NCBI GenBank assembly: GCA_003231675.1
Contig: QIJB01000061.1
Location: 1 to 15,837, forward strand
Reading direction: 5' to 3'
Source of the DNA: Candidatus Campbelliibacteriota bacterium
Lineage (GTDB): Bacteria; Patescibacteriota; Minisyncoccia; UBA9983
DNA: 15,837 bases
Below the pieces are notes generated by a model, which saw only the letters and a program-made list of their open reading frames with translations, searched no databases and was not told the origin of the DNA. How positions within the stretch are numbered: the stretch's first letter is position 1; every line of letters begins with the position of its first letter. This document shows positions 6,821 through 13,651 of this stretch, piece by piece. The translations under genes and the position numbers were made by a program.

Positions 6821-8026
6821 ATGTTTAAAAATTTTCTAATTTTAACGCTAAAAGGAATAAGATACAGACCAATGAGGAGTTGGTTGACTATTCTAGGTAT
6901 TGTCATAGGTATAATGCTAGTGGTTATCATTCTCTCTTTGAGCGGGGGAATAAAGAATGCGGTTGGGAAACAACTTCAAATGTTCGGTTCAAACCTTATT
7001 GTAATTTTTCCGGGTAAAGAAACAAATCCTTTAATCGGTTTTTTGGGCGACCAAAGTTTCAGAGAAAGGGATTTGATGGAATTGGAAAAAATAAAGGGCG
7101 TGAAAACCATCGTTCCTATGGAAGTGAGGGTAATGAATATTGAATACAAGGGAGAGAAAAAGTCCATACTTGTTCATGCCGCTCCATGGAGGGGCATGAT
7201 AGAGGTTTTTGAACAAGCTCAGGGACTCCGTTTGCAGGAAGGGAGATGGCCGATAAATGATCAGGCGAACGAAGTGGTGCTAGGTTATTTGACTATCAAT
7301 AAATTATTTAAAAATAAAGTTCGTTTGGGGGATGAAATTATTGTTAAGTCAAAAAGAATGAAAGTGGTCGGGTATGTTTCGGAAATAGGCAATCAAATGG
7401 ATGATAATACTATATATATATCCATGGATATCTTTCGGAATATGACCGGGATAAGGGGGAGGGAGCGTAGCGCCTTCGCCATCATTAAGCCCGGAGCAAA
7501 CATTAATCTTGTCGCCAAGCAGATTAAATTTTCTCTCTCAAAACAGGAAGTGGTCCGCGATTTTTCCGTCATCACGCCCGAAAAGGCCGGTCGGCTGGTG
7601 GGCAACGTCCTCTCAATCATTGAATTTATCTTGATGATTATTGCCGGAATCTCCCTGCTTGTAGGGGCGGTGGGCATTATGAACACGATGTATACTTCTG
7701 TCTTAGAGAGAACCAGACAAATAGGCGTTATGAAGGCGATTGGCGCCTCAAGTGATTCCATCCTCTCTTTATTCCTCATAGAGTCGGGAATGATAGGATT
7801 GGTCGGAGGAATTTTGGGAATTGTTTTTGGAGTAACCGCTTCATATATCATCAGTTTCATCGCGGTCAAATTCGGCATAGGCAATCTTTTCTCTTTCGCC
7901 TCTTTGGATTTATTAGGGTTGTTCGTTATTTTGATAATCACTTTTATTACAGGCATAGTTTCCGGAGTTTTACCGGCGCGTGCCGCGGCGAAGATGGAAC
8001 CGGCGGAGGCGCTAAGGTATGAATAA
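6821..8026 (+). CDS. MacB/FtsX-type ABC transporter permease
   Basis: A 401-residue permease. The topology is the MacB pattern: one membrane span at about 22-42, a large extracytoplasmic domain (MacB_PCD-like, about 45-262), then three spans at about 265-288, 322-346 and 364-386. The family signatures are the coupling segment ERTRQIGVMKAIGAS (296-310), which contacts the ATPase, and the C-terminal PARAAAKMEPAEALRYE. Proteins of this class move molecules by mechanotransmission rather than through a classic channel; substrates include peptides, lipoproteins and macrolides, and the substrate here cannot be told. The ATG at 6821 follows an AT-rich leader with no Shine-Dalgarno site. It closes the exporter unit. 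Confidence 0.93.
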   Translation: MFKNFLILTLKGIRYRPMRSWLTILGIVIGIMLVVIILSLSGGIKNAVGKQLQMFGSNLIVIFPGKETNPLIGFLGDQSFRERDLMELEKIKGVKTIVPMEVRVMNIEYKGEKKSILVHAAPWRGMIEVFEQAQGLRLQEGRWPINDQANEVVLGYLTINKLFKNKVRLGDEIIVKSKRMKVVGYVSEIGNQMDDNTIYISMDIFRNMTGIRGRERSAFAIIKPGANINLVAKQIKFSLSKQEVVRDFSVITPEKAGRLVGNVLSIIEFILMIIAGISLLVGAVGIMNTMYTSVLERTRQIGVMKAIGASSDSILSLFLIESGMIGLVGGILGIVFGVTASYIISFIAVKFGIGNLFSFASLDLLGLFVILIITFITGIVSGVLPARAAAKMEPAEALRYE

Positions 8027-8038
8027 ATAATAAGAGTA

Positions 8039-8066
8039 TTGACTTTTAAACAAAAGGAACGATAAT
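8039..8066 (+). promoter_or_regulatory. Sigma-70-type promoter giving a near-leaderless mRNA
   Basis: TTGACT (8039-8044), a 16-nt spacer and GATAAT (8061-8066). The expected transcription start near 8072-8074 coincides with the ATG at 8074, so the first gene of the unit would have almost no 5' leader. Confidence 0.6.
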
Positions 8067-8073
8067 TTAAGTT

Positions 8074-8259
8074 ATGGAAGAAATTAAAGTCGAAAAACAA
8101 AAAAATATACAGGAAGTTGGAAGAGAACAACTTTTAAAGACCCTGGAAAAAGACATTGAAATTGCCCTTGATGAAACATGGGCTGAATCTAAAGATGTCT
8201 TTTTGGAAAAATTCCTCGCAAAACTCCACAAGAACCGCGAAACCAGTAGAGTAGATTAA
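8074..8259 (+). CDS. Small helical protein, function unknown
   Basis: A 61-residue, highly charged protein with no membrane span or signal peptide; it looks fully helical (LLKTLEKDIEIALDETW, then DVFLEKFLAKLHKN). I do not recognise it. It starts directly after a good promoter and stops 7 nt before the pseudouridine synthase start, so the two are probably co-transcribed. Its amphipathic pattern and neighbours support a real gene over a chance frame, but the family is unknown. Confidence 0.6.
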   Translation: MEEIKVEKQKNIQEVGREQLLKTLEKDIEIALDETWAESKDVFLEKFLAKLHKNRETSRVD

Positions 8260-8266
8260 TTTATTT

Positions 8267-9082
8267 ATGGAAGTTGTTTACGAAGATGAGGACATTCTGG
8301 CGATAAATAAGCCGGCGGGGTTACTTGTTCATGAAACGGAAAAAAGTGAAGAGAAGACCCTTGTTGATTGGCTAATTAAAAATTATCCGGAAATCAGGAA
8401 TGTCGGAGAATCGCCCGCCCCGTCGGCAGAGCAGACGGGTAGCAGTCGCCCAGTTTTTTTTCGTCCGGGAATCGTCCATCGCTTAGACAAAGACACATCT
8501 GGAGTTTTGTTGATCGCAAAAAATCAAAAGGCCTTTGATCATTTAAAAAAAATGTTTTCTGTTCCCTCGTCGCAATTGTCCGAAGCGGGCGGGCGGGGCA
8601 TCATCTACGGAAACAGGGAAAGAGGAATTAAAAAAAAATATCTGGCTTTGGTTTTGGGAAAAATTAAAAATGAAAAAGGTATTATTGATTTGCCTATCGG
8701 AAAAAGTAAGAAAGATTTTCGCAAGAGGGCGTCAATCGGAAAGTTGACGGGGAAAATAAGGGAGGCAATCACGGAATATAAGGTTTTGGAAAGGTTTCCC
8801 GCATCAGTCGCCGGACAACAGGGCTACACACTGGTAGAGGCGCGTCCGAAGACCGGCAGAACACATCAGATTAGAGCGCACTTTAAGGCAATTGGACATC
8901 CGCTGGCTTGTGATAAATTATACGGTCCAAAAAACCAAAATTGCCCGGACGGACTCAGTCGTCATTTTCTTCACGCCGCCTCGTTGGAATTTGTTTTGCA
9001 GGACGGCTCAAGAGTAATGCTTGAAGCCGATTTGCCTGAGGACTTAAACAAAACGCTGTCGTTCTTGCGAAAATTAAGATAA
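8267..9082 (+). CDS. RluA-family RNA pseudouridine synthase
   Basis: A 271-residue protein that converts uridine to pseudouridine in rRNA or tRNA. The N-terminal VVYEDEDILAINKPAGLLVH and the catalytic HRLDKDTSG (71-79; Asp74 is the nucleophile position) are diagnostic, as are KKKYLALVLGK (122-132) and the RPKTGRTHQIRAH motif (193-205). There is no N-terminal S4 domain, so it resembles RluA/RluC-type catalytic cores; the exact target uridine cannot be told. Two stretches look inserted relative to the family: about 47-63 (SPAPSAEQTGSSRP) before the catalytic motif, and about 98-118 between KKMF and RERGIKKKY. Both coincide with GC-rich DNA. It lies between the 61-residue gene and rplS, a setting fitting translation functions. 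Confidence 0.93.
   Translation: MEVVYEDEDILAINKPAGLLVHETEKSEEKTLVDWLIKNYPEIRNVGESPAPSAEQTGSSRPVFFRPGIVHRLDKDTSGVLLIAKNQKAFDHLKKMFSVPSSQLSEAGGRGIIYGNRERGIKKKYLALVLGKIKNEKGIIDLPIGKSKKDFRKRASIGKLTGKIREAITEYKVLERFPASVAGQQGYTLVEARPKTGRTHQIRAHFKAIGHPLACDKLYGPKNQNCPDGLSRHFLHAASLEFVLQDGSRVMLEADLPEDLNKTLSFLRKLR
8419..8439 (+). repeat. GC-rich hairpin inside the pseudouridine synthase gene
   Basis: CCCGTC (8419-8424) pairs with GACGGG (8434-8439) around the loop GGCAGAGCA. It encodes the first apparent insert of the enzyme. The purine-rich loop resembles the hinge sequences of the tRNA-linked palindromes, which suggests a shared origin; this is inference. Confidence 0.45.
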
Positions 9083-9103
9083 TATGCTAAATTTTAATAC
9101 ATT

Positions 9104-9661
9104 ATGGTTTTAGTCGATATAAACATTGAAGAAAGAAAAAAGTGGGATCTTCGCTCAGGGAATACTGTTCGCATTTGGCAGAAGATTCGCGAGGGCGAGA
9201 AAACTCGTCTCCAGGCTTTTGAAGGTTTGATTATAGCCCATAAGCACGGTTTTGAACCAGGTGCCACTTTTACCATAAGAAAAATTTCCGGAGGCGTGGG
9301 TGTGGAAAGAATATTTCCGGTTTTTTCTCCGAACATTGACAGAATTGAGATTATTAAGCGTTCCAAAGTAAGGCGTTCCAAACTTTATTACATCCGCGAA
9401 AAAACCGCGAAACAGATTCGCAAGAAGATGAAACAACTAAAGAGTGTTCTCTCTGAAAAAGAAAGTAAAGTTGAGAAAGAGGATGAGGGGATTGTTGAGC
9501 CGGCGGAAGAATTAGAAGAATTGGAAGTCGGACAGGGGAAGACGAAAGTCTTTGAAGAAGGGGAAATAGAAAAGGAAAGTCTTGAAGAAAAAAAGGAGGG
9601 CAATTCAGATCAAGAAGAAAAAGAGGAAGAGAAGAAAGAGGAGGACAAAAAAGAAAATTAA
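9104..9661 (+). CDS. rplS: Large-subunit ribosomal protein L19 with long charged C-terminal extension
   Basis: A 185-residue protein. Residues about 1-113 are the bL19 core: LRSGNTVRIWQKIREG, RLQAFEGLIIAHK, FTIRKISGGVGVERIFP, and the KVRRSKLYYIREKTAK segment. L19 sits at the 30S-50S interface near the 23S/16S bridges. Bacterial L19 is usually about 115 residues; here about 70 further residues are almost all E, K, D, S and Q, likely disordered and acidic. The start is the ATG 21 nt after the pseudouridine synthase stop. tRNA-Leu begins 8 nt after the stop codon, so the 3' end of the mRNA may be produced by tRNA processing. Confidence 0.95.
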   Translation: MVLVDINIEERKKWDLRSGNTVRIWQKIREGEKTRLQAFEGLIIAHKHGFEPGATFTIRKISGGVGVERIFPVFSPNIDRIEIIKRSKVRRSKLYYIREKTAKQIRKKMKQLKSVLSEKESKVEKEDEGIVEPAEELEELEVGQGKTKVFEEGEIEKESLEEKKEGNSDQEEKEEEKKEEDKKEN

Positions 9662-9669
9662 AAATTTCT

Positions 9670-9753
9670 GCGCAGGTGGTGGAACCGGTAGACACGCAGC
9701 CTTGAGGGGGCTGTGGGAGCAATCCCGTGGAGGTTCAAGTCCTCTCCTGCGCA
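9670..9753 (+). tRNA. tRNA-Leu(GAG)
   Basis: A class II tRNA of 84 nt. Acceptor GCGCAGG (9670-9676) pairs fully with CCTGCGC (9746-9752). The anticodon stem CAGCC/GGCTG holds loop TTGAGGG with anticodon GAG at 9704-9706. The long variable arm is GGGA-GCAA-TCCC (9715-9726). The T-arm is 9729-9745. Discriminator A9753, CCA not encoded. It begins 8 nt after the rplS stop. Confidence 0.95.
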
Positions 9754-10078
9754 CAGTGAATAAAGTGAGCGAGTGCAGGAGAGGACTTGAACCGGTAGGC
9801 GCCTATTTTTAGGGAGCAGAGCGACCTTAAAAATAGAGCGTTTCGGAGTAAGTTTCTTGCGAGAGGCAAGTCCTCTCCTGCGCACAGTGAATAAAGTGAG
9901 CGAGTGCAGGAGAGGACTTGAACCGGTAGGCGCCCTGTTTGTTCAAGAGCGAAGCGATTGATGACAAACAGCAGTGACTTAGTCCGCCTATTTCTCTCGC
10001 GAACACAGAGAGCGATTGAGAAATTCAGCGTTTCGGAGTCCCGCTAAAAGCGGGATGAGAGGCAAGTCCTCTCCTGCG
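9732..10078 (+). repeat. tRNA-Leu tail repeat zone: perfect palindrome, duplicated, plus nested hairpins
   Basis: GGTTCAAGTCCTCTCCTGC (9732-9750), the tRNA T-arm and acceptor strand, is followed 24 nt later by its perfect 19-bp reverse complement (9775-9793). A 68-bp unit (9736-9803) recurs identically at 9867-9934, and a 16-bp piece of it recurs at 10063-10078. A 12-bp element is at 9838-9849 and 10028-10039. Further hairpins lie at 9803-9836, 9935-9971, 9990-10024 and 10039-10055 (7-bp stem, AAA loop). I see no gene in 9754-10113; antisense frames here are tRNA shadows. Confidence 0.9.
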
Positions 10079-10113
10079 TACATAGCGGTTCTTCTTTCTT
10101 TTTCTTAAAATTT

Positions 10114-10668
10114 ATGGCGTTTTACACAAAAAACGGCGATGAAGGAGAAACAACTCTCTTTGTTGACGGTTGCCTTAAAAAAATTTCCAAAGATTCTCTT
10201 TTGATTGAGGCACTCGGCGCGCTTGACGAACTGAATTCTTTTTTAGGATTGTGTAAAATAAAAAGCTCTGAACAAAAAGCCGGACCTTTCGGCGAGCATC
10301 TCATTTCAGATTTTTTGGAAATTGTCCAAAATGATTTATTTATGATACAGGCGGAATTGGCGGGCGCGCGGAAAAAACTGGGAAAGAACAGGACGGAAGA
10401 AATTGAGAGAATCATTGACCACGCTGAAAAAGAAATACCCGTTATAAAAAATTTCGTCATTCCCGGAGGGTGCGAGTCATCCGCTCTCTTGGACTTTGCG
10501 AGAGCGTTGGCGCGACGGACGGAAAGAAAAATGGTTGCCGCGAAGAAAGAGGCGGAAGTCGGCGCGGAGGCGTTAAAATACATAAACAGGCTTTCGTCCT
10601 TGCTTTTTGTAATGGCTAGACTCGCAAACGTGAACTATGGTATAAAGGAAAAGGAGCCAGAGTATTAA
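10114..10668 (+). CDS. PduO-type cob(I)alamin adenosyltransferase
   Basis: A 184-residue enzyme that transfers the adenosyl group of ATP to cob(I)alamin to make adenosylcobalamin. Family motifs occur in order: the ATP-binding N-terminal YTKNGDEGETTL (4-15), EALGALDELNSFLG (32-45), FVIPGG (114-119), FARALARRTER (128-138) and YINRLSSLLFVMARLAN (156-172). The length matches the family. One position of the usual YTKTGD motif is Asn instead of Thr. No other cobalamin gene is in the window. In small-genome bacteria the likely consumer is a class II ribonucleotide reductase elsewhere, which is inference. The ATG lies in a pyrimidine-rich leader without a Shine-Dalgarno site, just after the repeat zone. 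The stop is 1 nt before tRNA-His. Confidence 0.92.
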   Translation: MAFYTKNGDEGETTLFVDGCLKKISKDSLLIEALGALDELNSFLGLCKIKSSEQKAGPFGEHLISDFLEIVQNDLFMIQAELAGARKKLGKNRTEEIERIIDHAEKEIPVIKNFVIPGGCESSALLDFARALARRTERKMVAAKKEAEVGAEALKYINRLSSLLFVMARLANVNYGIKEKEPEY

Positions 10669-10669
10669 T

Positions 10670-10743
10670 GGTGGTCGTAGCTCAATAGGTAGAGCACTCG
10701 GTTGTGGTCCGAGCGGTTGCGGGTTCAAATCCCGTCGATCACC
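10670..10743 (+). tRNA. tRNA-His(GTG)
   Basis: Acceptor GTGGTCG (10671-10677) pairs with CGATCAC (10736-10742) with one G-U. The histidine-specific extra G(-1) at 10670 faces C10743. The anticodon stem CTCGG/CCGAG holds loop TTGTGGT with anticodon GTG at 10704-10706. T-arm GCGGG-TTCAAAT-CCCGT. It begins 1 nt after the adenosyltransferase stop. CCA is not encoded. GGGTGAT at 10769-10775 is a 7-bp reverse complement of its 3' end. Confidence 0.95.
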
Positions 10744-10804
10744 CAAATTGAACTTTTTAAAGAAAATCGGGTGATTATTGACAATGTGGCTCATTTGAAA
10801 AATC

Positions 10805-11560
10805 ATGGAGCAGTATAAAACGGAACAAATAAAAAAGAAGGAGGCGTATTACTTAAGACCTGACATCAAGCCGATTATGGCCTGCGTAGGAACTTGTAGG
10901 GATTTTGGGGATTCTCCCCACTTGAAAGAAATTCATCGCGTTCAGAACGATACGGATGCGGCAGAAAAAATTGATAATGTTGATTTTTACGCCGATAAAA
11001 AAGATATGGATGCCAAAAATTTTAAACATCATGGCAAGATGACTTATGTTGTATCGGATATAAATAACAAAGATAAGTTTTCCCAAGAATTCAAAGATTG
11101 CACGGGATTAGTGGTTGCGGGAAGGGACAAAAAAACCGGAGAAAATATTTCTTTTTTGACTCATCAGGACCCACATTATTTTCTTAACGGAATTGAAAAC
11201 AAAAACAAACTGAGAGAAGATCTTAGGGAAAGAATAAGGGCGCTAAAAGAAAGGTGTGAAGAGGGAACTTTGGATGCCAGGATTTTTGGCGGAAATTATT
11301 TTGGAGAAGATAAAATGGAATACAGGGAAAATTATCTCAATTCAATAAAATTCTTGTCTTCCGAGACCTCATCTGCTTTAGGCTTTGAGCCTGTCGTTGT
11401 TGTTGGACCTAAAAACATTGGAGGGCAAGACGATGTTTTTTACGATAATGAGCACAGAAGACTTTATATCGTCAGGCCGGTTGTCGGAGATGCCACCACT
11501 AACCCTGTCTCTCCGGAAAACATGGAAGAAGAACAAAAAAAGTGGTTTGTTGATGAATAA
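10805..11560 (+). CDS. Possible CheD-like (papain/CNF-type fold) deamidase
   Basis: A 251-residue cytoplasmic protein with no membrane span. I do not recognise it by overall similarity, but the middle resembles CheD glutamine deamidases: DCTGLVVAGRDKKTGENISFLTHQDP (98-123) places a Cys99 and a His120 like the CheD catalytic pair, and LDARIFGGNYF (157-166) resembles the family's ARIFGG strand. A final segment FEPVVVVGPKNIGGQDDVFYD and LYIVRP would fit the closing strands. The N-terminal 90 residues and the tail have no counterpart that I know. There is no chemotaxis gene in the window, so a chemoreceptor substrate is doubtful. A TTGACA lies at 10778-10783 but the -10 is weak. A small AT palindrome plus T6 at the stop (11553-11570) might terminate weakly. 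The gene is surely real; the function is a hypothesis. Confidence 0.8.
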   Translation: MEQYKTEQIKKKEAYYLRPDIKPIMACVGTCRDFGDSPHLKEIHRVQNDTDAAEKIDNVDFYADKKDMDAKNFKHHGKMTYVVSDINNKDKFSQEFKDCTGLVVAGRDKKTGENISFLTHQDPHYFLNGIENKNKLREDLRERIRALKERCEEGTLDARIFGGNYFGEDKMEYRENYLNSIKFLSSETSSALGFEPVVVVGPKNIGGQDDVFYDNEHRRLYIVRPVVGDATTNPVSPENMEEEQKKWFVDE

Positions 11561-11594
11561 TTCATTTTTTCCTCGCATTCGCGTCTCATATCCG

Positions 11595-11622
11595 TTTACA
11601 AATTCATCTAAAAATATATAAT
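11595..11622 (+). promoter_or_regulatory. Sigma-70-type promoter for the pyrophosphatase gene
   Basis: TTTACA (11595-11600), a 16-nt spacer and a perfect TATAAT (11617-11622). The start would be near 11629, giving a leader of about 46 nt that is AT-rich and has no evident Shine-Dalgarno site. Confidence 0.7.
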
Positions 11623-11674
11623 ACAAATTGTTTAAAAGTTTTTATTACAAGTTTATTTAATTTTCAATAAAAAA

Positions 11675-13639
11675 ATGTCCATACTTTTATTATCTTCCGT
11701 TGTCGCCTTTATTTCTTTGTTTTACGCATTGTTCCTGGCGTACCGCTTAAAGCAAAAAGACAGGGGCGACGAAAAGGTGAGGGAAATATCGCAAGCGATT
11801 CGCGACGGGGCGATGTCATTTCTAAGAAAGGAATACTGTTTTTTGGCGATATTCGTGGGTGCCGTCTTTCTTCTTATGGGATTTTTCTTGTCGTGGTCTT
11901 CAGCCGGGGTATTTGTGGCGGGGGCGGCGCTCAGTGTTTTAGCAGGGAATATAGGAATGCGGATTGCGACGATGAGTAACGGAAGAACCGTTTGGGCTGT
12001 GCGAAACAATATTAAGGAAGGGCTGGATGTCGCCTTTAACGCCGGTTCCGTTATGGGGCTCTCCGTCGTCGGTTTTGGTATTCTTGGCATAGCTTCCGCT
12101 TATTGGATATTCGGCGACCCTCAAATAATTTTCAGTTTCGGTTTTGGCGCGTCCGCCGTGGCAATTTTTGCCAGAGTGGGAGGAGGGATTTATACAAAAG
12201 CCGCCGATGTGGGCGCCGACTTGGTTGGCAAGATTGAGGCCGGAATCCCGGAAGATGACCCGCGTAATCCCGCCACGATTGCCGACAATGTGGGTGACAA
12301 TGTTGGGGATGTCGCCGGAATGGGAGCGGACCTTTTTGAGAGTTATGTTGATTCCATAATAGCCGCCATGGTGTTGGGAACGGTTTCGGTCGGAGTTTTC
12401 GGTCTTGGCGCTGGGTTGCTTCCTTTAGGACTGGCCGCTCTTGGGTGTTTGGCGAGCATTGCCGGGAATCTCATTATTAAGTTTGTCAAAAAAGGGAGCC
12501 CCTCAAATATTCTCAATTCGGGCATAATGGGAGCTTCATTGATAATGGCCGTCGGTTCATATTTTCTCATCAGATATTCTCTTGATAATTATTGGGGAGT
12601 TTTCGCAAGTGTCTTAACTGGGCTTGTCGCGGGAGTGGCAATCGGTTTTATCACGGAATATTACACTTCCGCCAAATTCAGACCGACCCGAGAATTGGCA
12701 GAGTCCTCGGAAACGGGAGCGGCAACGAATATTATTAGCGGTTTGGCGCTAGGAATGAACAGCACGATTTGGCCGGTCTTAATTGTCTGTTTTTCAATTT
12801 TTCTTTCCTATAATTTAGCCGGTGTTTACGGAATAGCCTTAACGGCCGTGGGAATGCTCTCAACGCTCGGCATAACGCTTGCCACGGATTCATATGGACC
12901 TGTTGCCGATAATGCTGCCGGCATTGCCGAAATGGCCGGATTGGGACAAGATGTGCGCGAGCGCGCGGAGGAGCTTGACGCTGTCGGAAACACGACCGCG
13001 GCGATAGGAAAAGGTTTCGCTATCGGATCGGCGGCATTAACGGCAATCGTTCTCTTAATCAGTTACGCGAAAGTCGCCGGAGTGGCGGTGGTTGATTTGC
13101 TTAACCCTCTTGTTATTATCGGAGTGTTCTTGGGGGCGTTGCTTCCTTTTGTTTTTTCTTCTCTCGCCATGAGGGCGGTTGGAAAAGCCGCCTATGCGGT
13201 TGTTAACGAAGTGAGGAGACAATTCAGGGAGATAGCGGGGCTTATGGAGGGAAAGGCGAAGGCCGACCATGAACGGTGTATTGAGATTGTTACCGTTGGA
13301 GCCCTGAAACAGATGATTGTTCCAGGGTTAGTTGCGGTGTTGGCGCCTTTGGCGGTCGGTTTTATTTTTGGTAAAGAGGCGTTGGCCGGGCTTCTGGTTG
13401 GTTCAATCACAAGCGGTTTCCTTTTGGCGATAATGATGGCGAATTCCGGTGGGGCTTGGGATAACGCGAAGAAATACATAGAAACGGGAGAGCTCGGAGG
13501 GAAGGGGTCAGAAACGCATAAGGCCGCCGTTGTCGGCGACACGGTTGGCGATCCCTTTAAGGATACGGCCGGTCCGTCCTTAAATATTCTTATTAAGCTT
13601 GTTTCGATTATTTCAATAATAATCGCCCCTCTTTTGTAA
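11675..13639 (+). CDS. hppA: K+-dependent membrane-bound ion-translocating pyrophosphatase
   Basis: A 654-residue polytopic membrane protein that couples pyrophosphate hydrolysis to Na+ or H+ export. The core signatures are complete: YTKAADVGADLVGKIE (173-188), GIPEDDPRNPATIADN (190-205), VGDNVGDVAGMGADLFESY (206-224), ATDSYGPVADNAAGIAEMA (403-421) and the C-terminal GDTVGDPFKDTAGPSLN (621-637) with acidic residues for Mg-PPi. In GNTTAAIGKG, Ala442 and Gly445 match the K+-dependent class (K+-independent enzymes have Lys and Thr). Asp219, Glu222 and Asp226 occupy the positions known as 6.50, 6.53 and 6.57; Glu at 6.53 is typical of Na+-pumping enzymes. The acidic residue also at 6.57 is unusual. 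It has its own promoter, and tRNA-Pro begins 12 nt after the stop. The family is certain; the pumped ion is inferred. Confidence 0.97.
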   Translation: MSILLLSSVVAFISLFYALFLAYRLKQKDRGDEKVREISQAIRDGAMSFLRKEYCFLAIFVGAVFLLMGFFLSWSSAGVFVAGAALSVLAGNIGMRIATMSNGRTVWAVRNNIKEGLDVAFNAGSVMGLSVVGFGILGIASAYWIFGDPQIIFSFGFGASAVAIFARVGGGIYTKAADVGADLVGKIEAGIPEDDPRNPATIADNVGDNVGDVAGMGADLFESYVDSIIAAMVLGTVSVGVFGLGAGLLPLGLAALGCLASIAGNLIIKFVKKGSPSNILNSGIMGASLIMAVGSYFLIRYSLDNYWGVFASVLTGLVAGVAIGFITEYYTSAKFRPTRELAESSETGAATNIISGLALGMNSTIWPVLIVCFSIFLSYNLAGVYGIALTAVGMLSTLGITLATDSYGPVADNAAGIAEMAGLGQDVRERAEELDAVGNTTAAIGKGFAIGSAALTAIVLLISYAKVAGVAVVDLLNPLVIIGVFLGALLPFVFSSLAMRAVGKAAYAVVNEVRRQFREIAGLMEGKAKADHERCIEIVTVGALKQMIVPGLVAVLAPLAVGFIFGKEALAGLLVGSITSGFLLAIMMANSGGAWDNAKKYIETGELGGKGSETHKAAVVGDTVGDPFKDTAGPSLNILIKLVSIISIIIAPLL

Positions 13640-13651
13640 AAGGAGGGTTTT

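Noticed and set aside
7393..8130. A 245-residue reverse-strand open frame opposite the permease
   Set aside because: It is the mirror of a clear MacB-type coding region and shows no domain of its own.
9658..9885. Reverse-strand open frame over tRNA-Leu (GEDLNLHG-type peptide)
   Set aside because: This is the well-known antisense-tRNA artefact; the sequence is fully accounted for by tRNA-Leu and its palindrome.
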